64,000 bases of DNA from ATX-6F1 sp943369485 (GCA_943369485.1 CALRNH020000005.1:62001-126000), one strand, 5' to 3'; shown: positions 45,184-54,006, numbered from the stretch's first letter. The notes: a model not told the origin generated them from the sequence alone. Program-made: numbers and translations.

Positions 45184-47910
45184 ATGGCGATTCGACTCCG
45201 CTGGTCCGTCGTGGGCACGCTTGCGGCTGTGGCTCCAGCGGCATCGCAGCATCAGGAACTCCGGGGCGAATCGGCCAATGAGCAACTTCTGCGTGCGGCA
45301 AGGGAGAGCACCGATGAACTGCTCGCTCGGCTCAACAGCAGTGCCGAAGGGCTGAGCGCTCTGCAATCAGAACTCCGCCTCGCCAAGGTGGGGCCGAATC
45401 AGATCGCCCATGAGAAACCAGTCTCCTGGGTGGTGCAGCTGTTCAAGACCTTCAAGAATCCGCTGGTGGTGCTCCTGGCCTCCCTGGCGGCTCTCTCCCT
45501 GCTGACGGGGGATAGCAAGGCGGCGGTGATCATCACCACCATGATCCTGTTCAGCGTGCTGTTGCGCTTTTCGCAGGAGTACCGATCGCTGCGCGCGGCA
45601 GAGTCCCTGCGCCGGTTGGTGCATACCACCACCTTGGTCAAACGGCACGATGCCCGCAAAGACATCACCCCGGGCCTCGCGGCCGACCTCGGCTTACACC
45701 TGAGCGCGGATGCGCCCCGCCAACAGGAGCTGCCGATCGATCGACTCGTTCCTGGGGATGTGGTGGTGCTTGCCGCCGGCGACATGATCCCCGCCGATGT
45801 GCGGGTGCTGAGCTCCAAGGACCTGTTCGTCAGCCAGGCCGCCCTGACTGGGGAATCCCTGCCAGTGGAGAAGCACAGCCTGCTGCCTCCCCGTCAGATG
45901 GAGCTCAGGGAGCCCCTGGAGCTGGAGAACCTCTGCTTCCTGGGCACCAACGTGATCAGCGGCACCGCCACGGCGGTGGTGGTGGAGACGGGAGAGCGCA
46001 CCTGCCTGGGATCGCTGGCCAGGACACTGACGGGTGTGCGCAGCCGCACCAGTTTCGATCGGGGCATCAGCGATGTGAGCCTGCTGCTGGTGCGCTTCAT
46101 GGCCGTGATGGCTCCCGCCGTGTTCGTGATCAATGGCATCAGCAAGGGCAACTGGGGCGAAGCCTTCCTGTTCGCGCTCTCGGTGGCCGTGGGGCTCACT
46201 CCGGAGATGCTGCCGATGATCATCACGGCCAATCTTTCCCGCGGCGCCCTCGCGATGGCGAAGCAGAAAGTGATCGTCAAGAACATCGACTCAATTCAGA
46301 ACCTCGGTGCGATGAACATCCTCTGCACCGACAAGACCGGCACCCTCACCCAGGACCGCATCGTGCTGGAGCGGCACCTCGATCATTGCGGCAGGGACTG
46401 TGAGGAGGTGCTGGAGCTGGCCTATCTCAACAGCTTCCACCAGACCGGTCTCAAGAGCCTTCTGGATGTGGCGGTGCTCGAGCACGCTGATCTCCATCGT
46501 GCTCTGAAGGTGGAGAAGAACTTCGCCAAGATCGATGAGATCCCCTTCGACTTCCAGCGGCGTCGCATGTCGGTGGTGGTCGAGGAAGAAAACCACCACC
46601 ACGAGCTCATCTGCAAGGGAGCCGTCGAGGAGATCCTCATGGTGTGCAACACCTTGAAGGAGGGGCAGTCGATCGATCCCATGGACGATGAGAGCCGCCG
46701 CCAGGTGCTGAATTTGAGCGAGGATCTGAACAACGATGGCCTGCGCGTGATCGCCGTGGCCTACAAGGAAGTGCCTCTCCAGGAGGAACCCTACGCGCTC
46801 GCGGACGAGTGTGATCTCACCTTCGTGGGACTGATCGCCTTCCTCGATCCCCCCAAGGATTCGGCTGCCGAGGCGATTCGCGAACTGAACCGTGGTGGGG
46901 TGGTCGTGAAAGTGCTCACCGGCGACAACCCGGTGATCGCCCGCAAAACCTGCAAAGACGTCGACCTGGCTGTCGAGGGTGTTCTGCTGGGGCAGGAGGT
47001 CGAGGCCATGGACGATGCCACGCTGGGCGAACGGGTGGAGTCGACGACGATCTTCGCCAAGCTTTCGCCACTGCAGAAATCACGGATCATCAAGCTGCTG
47101 CGCAACCGAGGCCATGTGGTCGGGTTCATGGGCGACGGCATCAATGACGCCGCTGCCCTGCGGGAAGCCGACATCGGGTTCTCGGTGGACACGGCGGTGG
47201 ATATCGCCAAGGAATCGGCGGACATCGTGCTGCTGGAGAAGAGCTTGTTGGTGCTGAATGCCGGTGTGATGGAAGGACGACGCACCTTCGGCAACATCAC
47301 CAAGTACATCAAGATGGGCACCAGCTCTGCCTTCGGCAACATGTTCAGCATGCTCGGGGCGAGCATCCTGCTGCCCTTTCTGCCGATGTTGCCGGTGCAG
47401 ATCCTGCTCAACAATCTTCTCTACGACTTTTCCCAGACCGGTATTCCCTTTGACCATGTCGATCCCGACTATCTGGAGATACCGCGTCAGTGGAGGTTGA
47501 ACGACATCAGAAGTTTCATGGTGTTCATCGGCCCGGTCAGCTCCTTGTTTGACTATGCCACTTTCGCCCTGATGTGGTTTGTTTTCTCCGCCAATTCGGT
47601 TGAGAATCAAGCCCTGTTCCAGACCGGCTGGTTTGTTGAGAGTCTGATGACCCAGACGTTGATCGTGCACATCATCCGTACCGCCCATATCCCCTTCTTC
47701 CAGAGCAGTCCGGCGCCCCTGATGGCGATGGTCACCGTCGTGGTGATGGCCACCGGAATCGCGATTCCCTATACGCCGATTGGTTCAGCACTTGGGATGG
47801 TGCATCTGCCCCTCGTGTACTTCGCCTGGCTGGCGGCCATCCTGCTCGGCTACTGCCTCCTCACCCAGCTGGTGAAGACCTGGTACGTGCGTCGATTTGG
47901 CTACAGCTGA
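45184..47910 (+). CDS. mgtA: Magnesium-translocating P-type ATPase
   Basis: A 908-residue P3B-type ATPase that imports Mg2+ across the inner membrane. Motifs: ALTGESLPVEKHS (actuator), CTDKTGTLTQDR with phosphorylated Asp383, AYLNSFHQTGLKSLLDVAVL (MgtA-specific), VLTGDNPVIARKTC, and MGDGINDAAALREADIG (hinge). The C-terminal membrane part has LLNNLLYDFSQTGIPFDHVD and TQTLIVHIIRTAHIPFF, diagnostic of MgtA/MgtB. It is followed by corA, so two Mg2+ uptake systems are adjacent. Confidence 0.95.
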   Translation: MAIRLRWSVVGTLAAVAPAASQHQELRGESANEQLLRAARESTDELLARLNSSAEGLSALQSELRLAKVGPNQIAHEKPVSWVVQLFKTFKNPLVVLLASLAALSLLTGDSKAAVIITTMILFSVLLRFSQEYRSLRAAESLRRLVHTTTLVKRHDARKDITPGLAADLGLHLSADAPRQQELPIDRLVPGDVVVLAAGDMIPADVRVLSSKDLFVSQAALTGESLPVEKHSLLPPRQMELREPLELENLCFLGTNVISGTATAVVVETGERTCLGSLARTLTGVRSRTSFDRGISDVSLLLVRFMAVMAPAVFVINGISKGNWGEAFLFALSVAVGLTPEMLPMIITANLSRGALAMAKQKVIVKNIDSIQNLGAMNILCTDKTGTLTQDRIVLERHLDHCGRDCEEVLELAYLNSFHQTGLKSLLDVAVLEHADLHRALKVEKNFAKIDEIPFDFQRRRMSVVVEEENHHHELICKGAVEEILMVCNTLKEGQSIDPMDDESRRQVLNLSEDLNNDGLRVIAVAYKEVPLQEEPYALADECDLTFVGLIAFLDPPKDSAAEAIRELNRGGVVVKVLTGDNPVIARKTCKDVDLAVEGVLLGQEVEAMDDATLGERVESTTIFAKLSPLQKSRIIKLLRNRGHVVGFMGDGINDAAALREADIGFSVDTAVDIAKESADIVLLEKSLLVLNAGVMEGRRTFGNITKYIKMGTSSAFGNMFSMLGASILLPFLPMLPVQILLNNLLYDFSQTGIPFDHVDPDYLEIPRQWRLNDIRSFMVFIGPVSSLFDYATFALMWFVFSANSVENQALFQTGWFVESLMTQTLIVHIIRTAHIPFFQSSPAPLMAMVTVVVMATGIAIPYTPIGSALGMVHLPLVYFAWLAAILLGYCLLTQLVKTWYVRRFGYS

Positions 47911-48041
47911 TTCCAGGACACCATCAGCTCTCAGCTCCGTTGGACCACAGATGGGGGTTACGCCAGCCAGCGCATCCAGGCCCGCCTCCAGGAGCTGGCG
48001 GCTGAGGAGTGGCCACTGGCCCCCCAGCTGAATCCGGTGGA

Positions 48042-48200
48042 TTACCAGCCCTCGCGGCCGTAGGGAAGCTTCGGGTCGATCGGGAATTCAGCCGGGTTGT
48101 TGGCGATCAGGTTGTCGAGAGCCGCGCTGTAGGAGGCCAGGGCCGTGCGGATCTGGGCCCAGTGGCGCCAGACTCCTCCAGCAGCAGCCCGGCAGCAGGA
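48042..48200 (-). pseudogene. 3' remnant of an unidentified helical protein gene
   Basis: Between mgtA and corA the minus strand reads WRHWAQIRTALASYSAALDN then LIANNPAEFPIDPKLPYGRE-GW and a TAA at 48042. This is protein-like, but there is no start codon in frame before it runs into corA, so only the 3' end of a gene seems to remain. Identity unknown. Confidence 0.35.
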
Positions 48201-49273
48201 TGGTGAGCAGGAGCAGCAAGGGCAACACCGCCAGTGACACCGCCTTCCAGGTGCCAGGCACCACGGTGTTCGTGGGCCAGCAGCGGCGCGAGCGGGCCAG
48301 CATCGACATCATCCAGTACAACGCCGAGGCGATCCGGGAGTGGCACCAGGCCGATGTGGCCACCTGCCTCACCTGCCTGGCCGGCCCCACGGTCAGCTGG
48401 ATCAACGTGAATGGCGTTCATGACACCGGGCTGATCGAAGAGCTGGGCGATGCCTTCGATCTGCACCCCCTGACCCGCGAAGACATCGCCAACACCTCCC
48501 AGCGGCCCAAGTGGGAGGAATTCGGCGGCTATGCCTTCCTGGCGATGAAGATGCTCGACGACGGCGGGCCCGCGCGCGGGGTGACGATTGAGCATGTGAG
48601 CCTGATCCTGGGCCCCAGCTGGGTGCTCTCGTTCCTCGAGGACGAGGGAGATGTGTTCGAGAGCGTGCGCAAGCGACTGCGCACCGCCAGCGGTCGCGTG
48701 CGCACCATGCCGGCCGACTACCTGGCCTTCTGCCTGATGGACGCCGTGGTGGACCACTACTTCCTGGCGGTGGAGCGGATCGGCGAGGGGGTGGAGTTGA
48801 TCGACGAGCAGGTGATCAGCAATCCCAGCCCGGGCGACATCCACAGGATCCACCGCTTCAAGCAGCAGATGCTGATCCTGCGGCGGGCTGTGTGGCCCCT
48901 GCGGGAGGTGGTGGGGGCGATCGTGCGCAGCGAATCTGAACTGCTGGGCGAGCGCACCAAGGTGTTCTGGCGCGATCTCTACGATCACACGGTGCAGGTG
49001 ATCGACATGGTGGAAACATCACGGGACTCCCTGGCCAGCCTGCATGACACCTACCTCTCCAGCCTCAGCAACCGCATGAATGAGGTGATGAAGGTGCTCA
49101 CCGTGATCTCCACGATCTTCATCCCCCTCACCTTCCTCGCCGGTGTGTACGGCATGAACTTCGAGCACATGCCCGAGCTCAAGTGGAAAGATGGCTATTA
49201 CATCGTCTGGGCGGTGATGGTGACGATCGGGCTGCTGCTGATCGTGTACTTCCGAAAGCGCCGCTGGATCTGA
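48200..49273 (+). CDS. corA: CorA magnesium/cobalt channel
   Basis: A 357-residue protein of the CorA family. A large cytosolic funnel domain (VSWINVNGVHDTGLIEELGD, HPLTREDIANTSQRPKWEEF) is followed by a long stalk helix and two C-terminal membrane helices. The selectivity motif is GVYGMNFEHMPELKW (YGMN plus MPEL) between them, and the basic end FRKRRWI. It forms pentameric Mg2+ channels gated by cytosolic Mg2+. The ATG at 48200 is used; mgtA lies 289 bases upstream. Confidence 0.95.
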   Translation: MVSRSSKGNTASDTAFQVPGTTVFVGQQRRERASIDIIQYNAEAIREWHQADVATCLTCLAGPTVSWINVNGVHDTGLIEELGDAFDLHPLTREDIANTSQRPKWEEFGGYAFLAMKMLDDGGPARGVTIEHVSLILGPSWVLSFLEDEGDVFESVRKRLRTASGRVRTMPADYLAFCLMDAVVDHYFLAVERIGEGVELIDEQVISNPSPGDIHRIHRFKQQMLILRRAVWPLREVVGAIVRSESELLGERTKVFWRDLYDHTVQVIDMVETSRDSLASLHDTYLSSLSNRMNEVMKVLTVISTIFIPLTFLAGVYGMNFEHMPELKWKDGYYIVWAVMVTIGLLLIVYFRKRRWI

Positions 49274-49399
49274 GCGAAGCCCCTGCATCAGCTCCCAAGC
49301 CGCGCCCCACAGCTCATCCCGCCAGATCCGCCAATCGTTTCTGCGCCAGCTGTGCGTGGGCTACCGCCTCTGCCAGCTTGGCTTTGCACTCGGCGCCAA

Positions 49400-49520
49400 C
49401 CTCCTGCGGCGCCGTTCCGGGCTCAGACGTTGCCATCGGCAAGCTCCCACTGCTGCTCTACGAGAAGGCTTCGCCTAGGCAGAAGCCCTTCGGGCTAGAG
49501 CATCGCCTTCTTCAGTTCGG
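49400..49520 (-). mobile_element. IS3-family relic
   Basis: On the minus strand GAACTGAAGAAGGCGATGCT (the end of orfA, ELKKAML) is followed by a mini-element. Then comes CTTGCCGATGGCAACGTCTG and AGCCCGGAACGGCGCCGCAG, which match the orfB start (LSPERRRR) of the IS3 element at 24099. The rest of the element is gone. Confidence 0.7.
49458..49498. repeat. Double-hairpin mini-element B (41 bases)
   Basis: Runs from CTACGAGAAGGCTTCGCC to GAAGCCCTTCGGGCTAG. It has a near-perfect palindrome GGCTTCGCCTAGGCAGAAGCC and a second hairpin GCCC-TTC-GGGC. It occupies the same orfA/orfB junction as element A does in the intact IS3 copy, but is longer. Confidence 0.72.
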
Positions 49521-50053
49521 TGGAGTCCCCGGCCCGGTCTGGCGGTTAGGAAAGCTCTCATCAGGGCTGGATCAGTTTTTGGGTCCATGCCAGTGTCATG
49601 AAGGCTGCGGGAGTGGTCCAACACACCAAGCAACACAACTTCATCAGCGATTGTGTCTGTTGTTTTCCTCAGCCCCCCTTTCGTCGGCAGGGATGGTGAA
49701 GGCCGCATGGGTAGACCGAAGGGCAAGGAGCCCCAATCGTTTGACAGACCATCCCGCGGTTGGCCGCCACCTGTCTGACGGGATTCGCGATGCTGCAACT
49801 GCTGTTCAGCATCAGATCGTTCTGATCGGCCGTTCGCTGGTGGCCAGAAGCAGCTGACTCCAGAAAGCCTCAGGTGACTCAGACAAAGGCAGCGAACTGT
49901 TGGCTGCCGGTGCATGGAGAGAAGGTAGGCGCTACTGAGCCCAACCCAAACGAGCGGACCGCTGAGACCCATCACGGTGTCCTGTTCCCCCGGCAGTGCC
50001 CTGCCTTCTCCGTTGGCCAGGCCTAGCGTTCTGGCAATGCCGCCGGGTGGGCC

Positions 50054-50425
50054 ATGGCCGTGGTGAACCGCTGTGCGGTGGGGATCTACCCCAGCGGGCA
50101 ACTGCTCGACTGGGCACGGGGACTTGACCTGGATGTGGAGGTTGCCGGAGCCGGTGAGCCCTGCCTGTACTTGATCCCTGACTACGACACGCAAGAGGAG
50201 GCCGAGGAGATCCTCGAGGAGGTCTACGAGGCGATCTTTGAGGCGGAACTCGACTACTGGCATCGCGACACCGGAACCTGGCCGGCGGAGCGCACCTACC
50301 CGGTGTTCCGCAAATGGTTCGAGGTGCGCTTCTACCCCCTGATCCAGGACCTGGTGGGCGAGGAACTCACCTCGACTCAACCGGATGGGGAGTTCATCGG
50401 TGAGCAGCGCACAGCGCTGGAGTGA
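50054..50425 (+). CDS. Conserved hypothetical protein
   Basis: A 123-residue acidic soluble protein. Sequence highlights: MAVVNRCAVGIYPSGQLLDW, CLYLIPDYDTQEEAEEILEE and YEAIFEAELDYWHRDTGTWP, then FRKWFEVRFYPLIQDLVGEEL. The aromatic and acidic pattern is protein-like and resembles small cyanobacterial proteins of unknown function. No domain recognised; no membrane segment or signal peptide. Confidence 0.7.
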   Translation: MAVVNRCAVGIYPSGQLLDWARGLDLDVEVAGAGEPCLYLIPDYDTQEEAEEILEEVYEAIFEAELDYWHRDTGTWPAERTYPVFRKWFEVRFYPLIQDLVGEELTSTQPDGEFIGEQRTALE

Positions 50426-50572
50426 GTGGAGCAGCTCCCCTGAGGAAGACCAGACGGCAACGGCGTCGGCCCCCGCACTGGGGTGATGACCCTGAGCCAG
50501 CGCCTGCATCTCGCTATCCGGTCACTGCGCCAGCACCGGCTTGTTATGCAAAAACTGGATTACGGACTGGCT

Positions 50573-51364
50573 TCACGTCACGTGCACCGTGCCCCGGATG
50601 GCATGGGCCCGCGCTCCCAGGGTGATCGGGCCGCTGCCGGCCGGCTGCAGGCGGGCATGCAGCAAATCCCGGAAGCCGGAGCGTTCCTCCTCGTTCATGG
50701 CCGCGAGGACCTGACCGGCGCTCGGGCCGCCGAGAAGGGTGCTCCAGAAATCGTCGAAGTCGGCGAAGGTGCGTTCCACGGCGATCACGTTCGTCTGGAG
50801 GTCGCCCAGGCCGGCGCTGGCCCAGAGGTCCCGCAGCACCTCAGGGCGGGAGGCCTCCGGACTGGGGGGCTTGGGTGTGGAGCGGCCGATCGCACTCAGG
50901 GTTTCCGTGACGTCCCGATAGGGGAAGCCCCCACCCTCCATGTCCCAGGCATAGGCGGCCACGGTGCCACCGGGGGCCACGACCCGCGCCATTTCTGCCA
51001 CACCTTTTGCCGGTTCGGGCACGAAAAAGATCACCAAGGGCATGACCGCCAGATCGAAGGCGGCGTCCGGGAAGGGCAGGGCCATGGCGTCGGCGTTCAC
51101 GAACTCGGCGCTCTGCAGGAGTGGATGCTGCCGGGCAAAGGTGAGTTGCGCCTCAGATGGGTCGATGCCGACGGGCAAGAGCGGTGCACACTGCTCCACG
51201 ATCAGCTGCGTGAAGGCGCCATTGCCACAGCCCACATCCAGCCAGCGCAGGCCGGGCTGTGGCGCGATCCAGTCCAGAAACTCCTGGCCGGCGAGACGGC
51301 TCCAGACCCCCATGAAGCGGTCGTATCCGGCCCCATCGGTGAAGCGGATGGGTTCAGTGGTCAT
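50573..51364 (-). CDS. Class I SAM-dependent methyltransferase
   Basis: About 263 residues. SAM-binding motif I is LRWLDVGCGNGAFTQLIVEQC, motif II is LPVGIDPSEAQLTFAR, and the post-motifs are VNADAMALPFPDAAFDLAVM and MARVVAPGGTVAAYAWD. This is the UbiE/Methyltransf_11 type. Substrate unknown. ATG 51364 (MTTEPIRFTDGAGYDRFMG) is chosen. It lies divergent from a second methyltransferase gene 108 bases away. Confidence 0.88.
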   Translation of the reverse strand: MTTEPIRFTDGAGYDRFMGVWSRLAGQEFLDWIAPQPGLRWLDVGCGNGAFTQLIVEQCAPLLPVGIDPSEAQLTFARQHPLLQSAEFVNADAMALPFPDAAFDLAVMPLVIFFVPEPAKGVAEMARVVAPGGTVAAYAWDMEGGGFPYRDVTETLSAIGRSTPKPPSPEASRPEVLRDLWASAGLGDLQTNVIAVERTFADFDDFWSTLLGGPSAGQVLAAMNEEERSGFRDLLHARLQPAGSGPITLGARAHAIRGTVHVT

Positions 51365-51472
51365 GGCCAACGGTTTCCACGGGTTTCAAGGCTGGGCTGC
51401 GCTCACGATGACAGCGCAGGCTCGCGGGCGGCCCGGGGCTGAAACCAATCATCGGGTGGCCGCCCACCCAAG

Positions 51473-52381
51473 ATGAGCTCCCGTTCTGATGGGCGGTTTC
51501 ACCCTTTGGACCCTTTTGACACGATCAAGCAGACCCTCGCCACCTATGCGGCCAGGAGCGTGGAGCAGCGCCGTCACTGGTACTCGCCGGCCGCAGCGGC
51601 CTATGCCGCCACCCGGCCCCGCTACCCGAAGCAGGTGGTGGACGCGGTGGTGGCTCGAGCTGGTCTGACGGCTGCATCCACGTTGCTGGAGGTGGGCTGT
51701 GGACCGGGCACGGCCACGGTGTCGTTCGCGGAGCTGGGCTGCCGGATCGTGGCCATCGAGCCCAACCCGGAGTTCTGCCTGCTGGCTGAGGAGGCCTGTC
51801 AGCGGTTCCCGAACGTCGACGTGGTGACGACATCTCTGGAGGAGTGGGAACCTCAGCAGGAGCGCTTCGATGCCGTGCTGGCGGCCAGCTCCTTTCACTG
51901 GATCCCGCCGGAGATCGCCTATCCAAAAGCGGCCGGTTCCTTGCGGGAGAACGGCTGGTTGATCCTGCTGTGGAACAAGGAGTTGCAGCCACCGATCCAG
52001 ACCCATGAAGCCTTGCGATCGATCGTCCGCCGCCATGCCCCTGAGCTGGAGCGTCCCTATGAAGAGGCCGCCACCGTGGCCGGAATTCTCGCGGCCTTGG
52101 GACAACCCCTGCTGGAGTCGCCGCTGTTTCATGGTGCCCAGCAGGGTCAATGGCGGGTGGAGAGCCTCCTGACCATTGACGACTACCTGACCCTGTTGAC
52201 CACCTACTCGCCGTTTCTGGCTCTCGATCCAGTGGTGCTGAAGGCTCTGCTGGCTGAACTGCGGCCGGCACTGGAGCAGTTGCACGGTGAGACGGTGCCC
52301 TTGAGCCACACCTCGGCGTACGTCATGGCGCAACTCGTGACAGCTGGAGCGGAGATCGAAGGACCACCTGCCATCTCCTGA
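51473..52381 (+). CDS. Class I SAM-dependent methyltransferase
   Basis: A 302-residue enzyme unlike its neighbour in detail. The N-terminal YSPAAAAYAATRPRYPKQVVDAV leads to motif I TLLEVGCGPGTATVSFAELG, motif II RIVAIEPNPEFCLLAEEAC, and FDAVLAASSFHWIPPEIAYPKAAGSL. The R-x-R-Y-P start and the SSFHW stretch are typical of the Methyltransf_11/TAM-like group. Substrate unknown. It is transcribed divergently from the gene at 50573. Confidence 0.88.
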   Translation: MSSRSDGRFHPLDPFDTIKQTLATYAARSVEQRRHWYSPAAAAYAATRPRYPKQVVDAVVARAGLTAASTLLEVGCGPGTATVSFAELGCRIVAIEPNPEFCLLAEEACQRFPNVDVVTTSLEEWEPQQERFDAVLAASSFHWIPPEIAYPKAAGSLRENGWLILLWNKELQPPIQTHEALRSIVRRHAPELERPYEEAATVAGILAALGQPLLESPLFHGAQQGQWRVESLLTIDDYLTLLTTYSPFLALDPVVLKALLAELRPALEQLHGETVPLSHTSAYVMAQLVTAGAEIEGPPAIS

Positions 52382-52870
52382 AGCGACTGCTCTAGCAGAT
52401 CCCCTATGACTGGGCCGAAGCCTGGCGATGGCACTGGCGTGGTACGGGAACAGGTACTTCTGGAAGCCGCTCCAGCCTGAAAAGAGGCGTACGTTGAAGT
52501 TGAGGGGAGGCCCGGTAGCCAACCCGACCCCCACCCTCCAAGAGAGTCCGGCCAGGGATCACCTGAGTCGGTGCGCAGAGCGGAGGTGCGCCCAAGATGC
52601 GTGAAACCACCTGTGAACTCGATGGCGCCGCGCGAACGCCATTCCGTAGCCGCAGAGAGCCATACGCCACGTCTGATTCCCGCGTGTTGAAATCCCGGGC
52701 TGCCTAACCCGGGCCGGGATCACAGCCAAGAAGGCCAAGCCTTGAGCATCTCTTCCCGGAGACGTGATCCCCTCCCTTACCTGTCAGGCCCCAGACAGGC
52801 GATGCGTGAACCACAGACACTCGATCGGTCAGGCCCCAGATGCCAAGGCGATGATCCGCAACCGGTGCCA

Positions 52871-52892
52871 AGGCGCCCCCCACGGGGCGCCT
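52871..52892. terminator. Perfect 9-base-pair hairpin, possible terminator
   Basis: AGGCGCCCC (52871-52879) pairs with GGGGCGCCT (52884-52892), loop CCAC. Only a short pyrimidine tract follows (TCC), so termination strength is uncertain. Confidence 0.5.
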
Positions 52893-53010
52893 TCCGCCAT
52901 GGGCTGATCAGGCGACCAGCACCGTGACCAGCACCGAGCGCTCCTGGCGAAGGTCATCGAACTCGCAGAAGAAGTGTTCTGCCAATGGGACAGGTCCACT
53001 GCATCTGTTC

Positions 53011-53045
53011 GAGAAGGCTGCGCCTACGCAGAAGCCTGCAGCGAG
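53011..53045. repeat. Double-hairpin mini-element C (35 bases)
   Basis: Starts GAGAAGGCTGCGCCTACGCA and ends GAAGCCTGCAGCGAG. It shares the core GCAGGCTTCT...GGCGCAGCC (reverse complement) with element D, and the long form with element B. It lies within the remains of a gene ending at 52908. Confidence 0.7.
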
Positions 53046-53082
53046 AGGATCACCGTTCAGATGATGGGCATCCCTCGTCCCT

Positions 53083-53595
53083 GTGGCATCCCCCCTGCAG
53101 ATCCGCCCGTTTGAGCCGAACGACTGGCCTGGTGTGTGGCGGCTGCTGGAGCCGGTGTTCCGTGCCGGAGAGACCTTCCCCCATGACCCGGTGATCACGG
53201 AGGCGGAGGCCAGGGTGTCGTGGGTGGAGCAGAGCCAGGCCGTGATGGTGGCCATTGATGCCACGGCAGCCGTGGTGGGGACTTACTACCTCAAGCCCAA
53301 CAGCCTCTGCCTCGGAGCCCATGTGGCCAATGCCGGCTACGTGGTGGCGGAGAGCTGCCGGCGCCAGGGCATCGGCAGCCGTCTCTGCCAGCACTCGCTC
53401 CAGGCGGCCCGGCGACTGGGATACCGGGCCATGCAGTTCAACCTGGTGGTGAGCACCAACACCGCGGGCCTTCGCTGCTGGGAGCGCAACGGCTTCCGCA
53501 CCGTCGGCACACTGCCCGGGGCCTTTCACCACAAGCAACTGGGGTATGTGGATGCCTTCGTGATGGTCCAGGTGTTGGTGGAGAAGACGGCCTAG
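53083..53595 (+). CDS. GNAT-family N-acetyltransferase
   Basis: A 170-residue enzyme beginning with GTG (MASPLQIRPFEPNDWPGVW). Acetyl-CoA-binding motif A is YVVAESCRRQGIGSRLCQHSL (RRQGIGS), followed by LGYRAMQFNLVVSTNTAGLRCW and ERNGFRTVGTLPGAFHH, the usual N-acetyltransferase end (NxxxxxxWxxxGF). It resembles phosphinothricin/amino-acid acetyltransferase-like members. Substrate unknown. Confidence 0.87.
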   Translation: MASPLQIRPFEPNDWPGVWRLLEPVFRAGETFPHDPVITEAEARVSWVEQSQAVMVAIDATAAVVGTYYLKPNSLCLGAHVANAGYVVAESCRRQGIGSRLCQHSLQAARRLGYRAMQFNLVVSTNTAGLRCWERNGFRTVGTLPGAFHHKQLGYVDAFVMVQVLVEKTA

Positions 53596-53691
53596 CCGGC
53601 CCAGCTGGCCGAGAAGCTCCCACAGAAGTCGAAGGCGCTGCGATCGGACGCAGCAACCGTTCGCCTTAGCCTCAAAGCCTTGACAACCACC

Positions 53692-54006
53692 ATGAGTCCA
53701 CCATCAACAGCGCTTGACCTGCTGGGCTACGGGGCCGCCTCGCTGACAACGCTGAGCTTCCTGCCGCAGGCGATCAAGACCCTCAGGCGCGGAGATACCC
53801 GTGGCATCTCCCTCAGCATGTACACCTTGTTCACCGGCGGCATTGCCCTGTGGCTGATTTACGGCGTGTTGACGCGCAATGGCCCGCTCATGGCGGCCAA
53901 TGCCGTGACCGTCGTACTGGCCGGCCTCATTCTCCAGCACAAGCTGCGAGACCGGTTAAAGGAATGGCGCAACAATCAGAACTTGCCAACAAAAGAAGTG
54001 GACTGA
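53692..54006 (+). CDS. SemiSWEET-family sugar transporter
   Basis: A 104-residue protein with three membrane helices: LLGYGAASLTTLSFLPQAIK with the PQ-loop motif (LPQ), SLSMYTLFTGGIALWLIYGV, and AANAVTVVLAGLILQHKL. SemiSWEETs dimerise to form a sugar pore. ATG 53692 is preferred; TTG 53680 is in frame. The charged tail RDRLKEWRNNQNL faces the cytosol by the positive-inside rule. Confidence 0.88.
   Translation: MSPPSTALDLLGYGAASLTTLSFLPQAIKTLRRGDTRGISLSMYTLFTGGIALWLIYGVLTRNGPLMAANAVTVVLAGLILQHKLRDRLKEWRNNQNLPTKEVD

Larger units (their letters stand above)
49274..50053. other. Decayed spacer with mobile-element remains
   Basis: About 780 bases after corA without an intact gene. It contains an IS3 relic (49314-49520), a mini-element (49458-49498), and unrecognised sequence to 50053. 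A 40-residue minus-strand frame (49314-49436, beginning MATSEPGTAPQEVGAECKAK) is open, but its first part overlaps the IS3-like sequence. Confidence 0.55.
52382..53082. other. Gene-free stretch with hairpin and gene remnant
   Basis: About 700 bases. It holds a repeated GTCAGGCCCCAGA (52783 and 52830 regions), a strong hairpin at 52871-52892, the end of a lost minus-strand gene (PLAEHFFCEFDDLRQERSVL with stop at 52908), and mini-element C at 53011. Confidence 0.55.

Noticed and set aside
48107..48988. 293-codon minus-strand frame opposite corA
   Set aside because: Shadow of CorA; His/Leu/Gln-rich and without any motif.
49314..49436. 40-residue minus-strand frame (MATSEPGTAPQEVGAECKAK...)
   Set aside because: It reads like a helical peptide, but its first third coincides with IS3 orfB start sequence in another frame, so it is more likely a chance product of the relic.
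49475..50509. 344-codon minus-strand frame
   Set aside because: It spans the antisense of the conserved gene at 50054 and IS remains; no domain.
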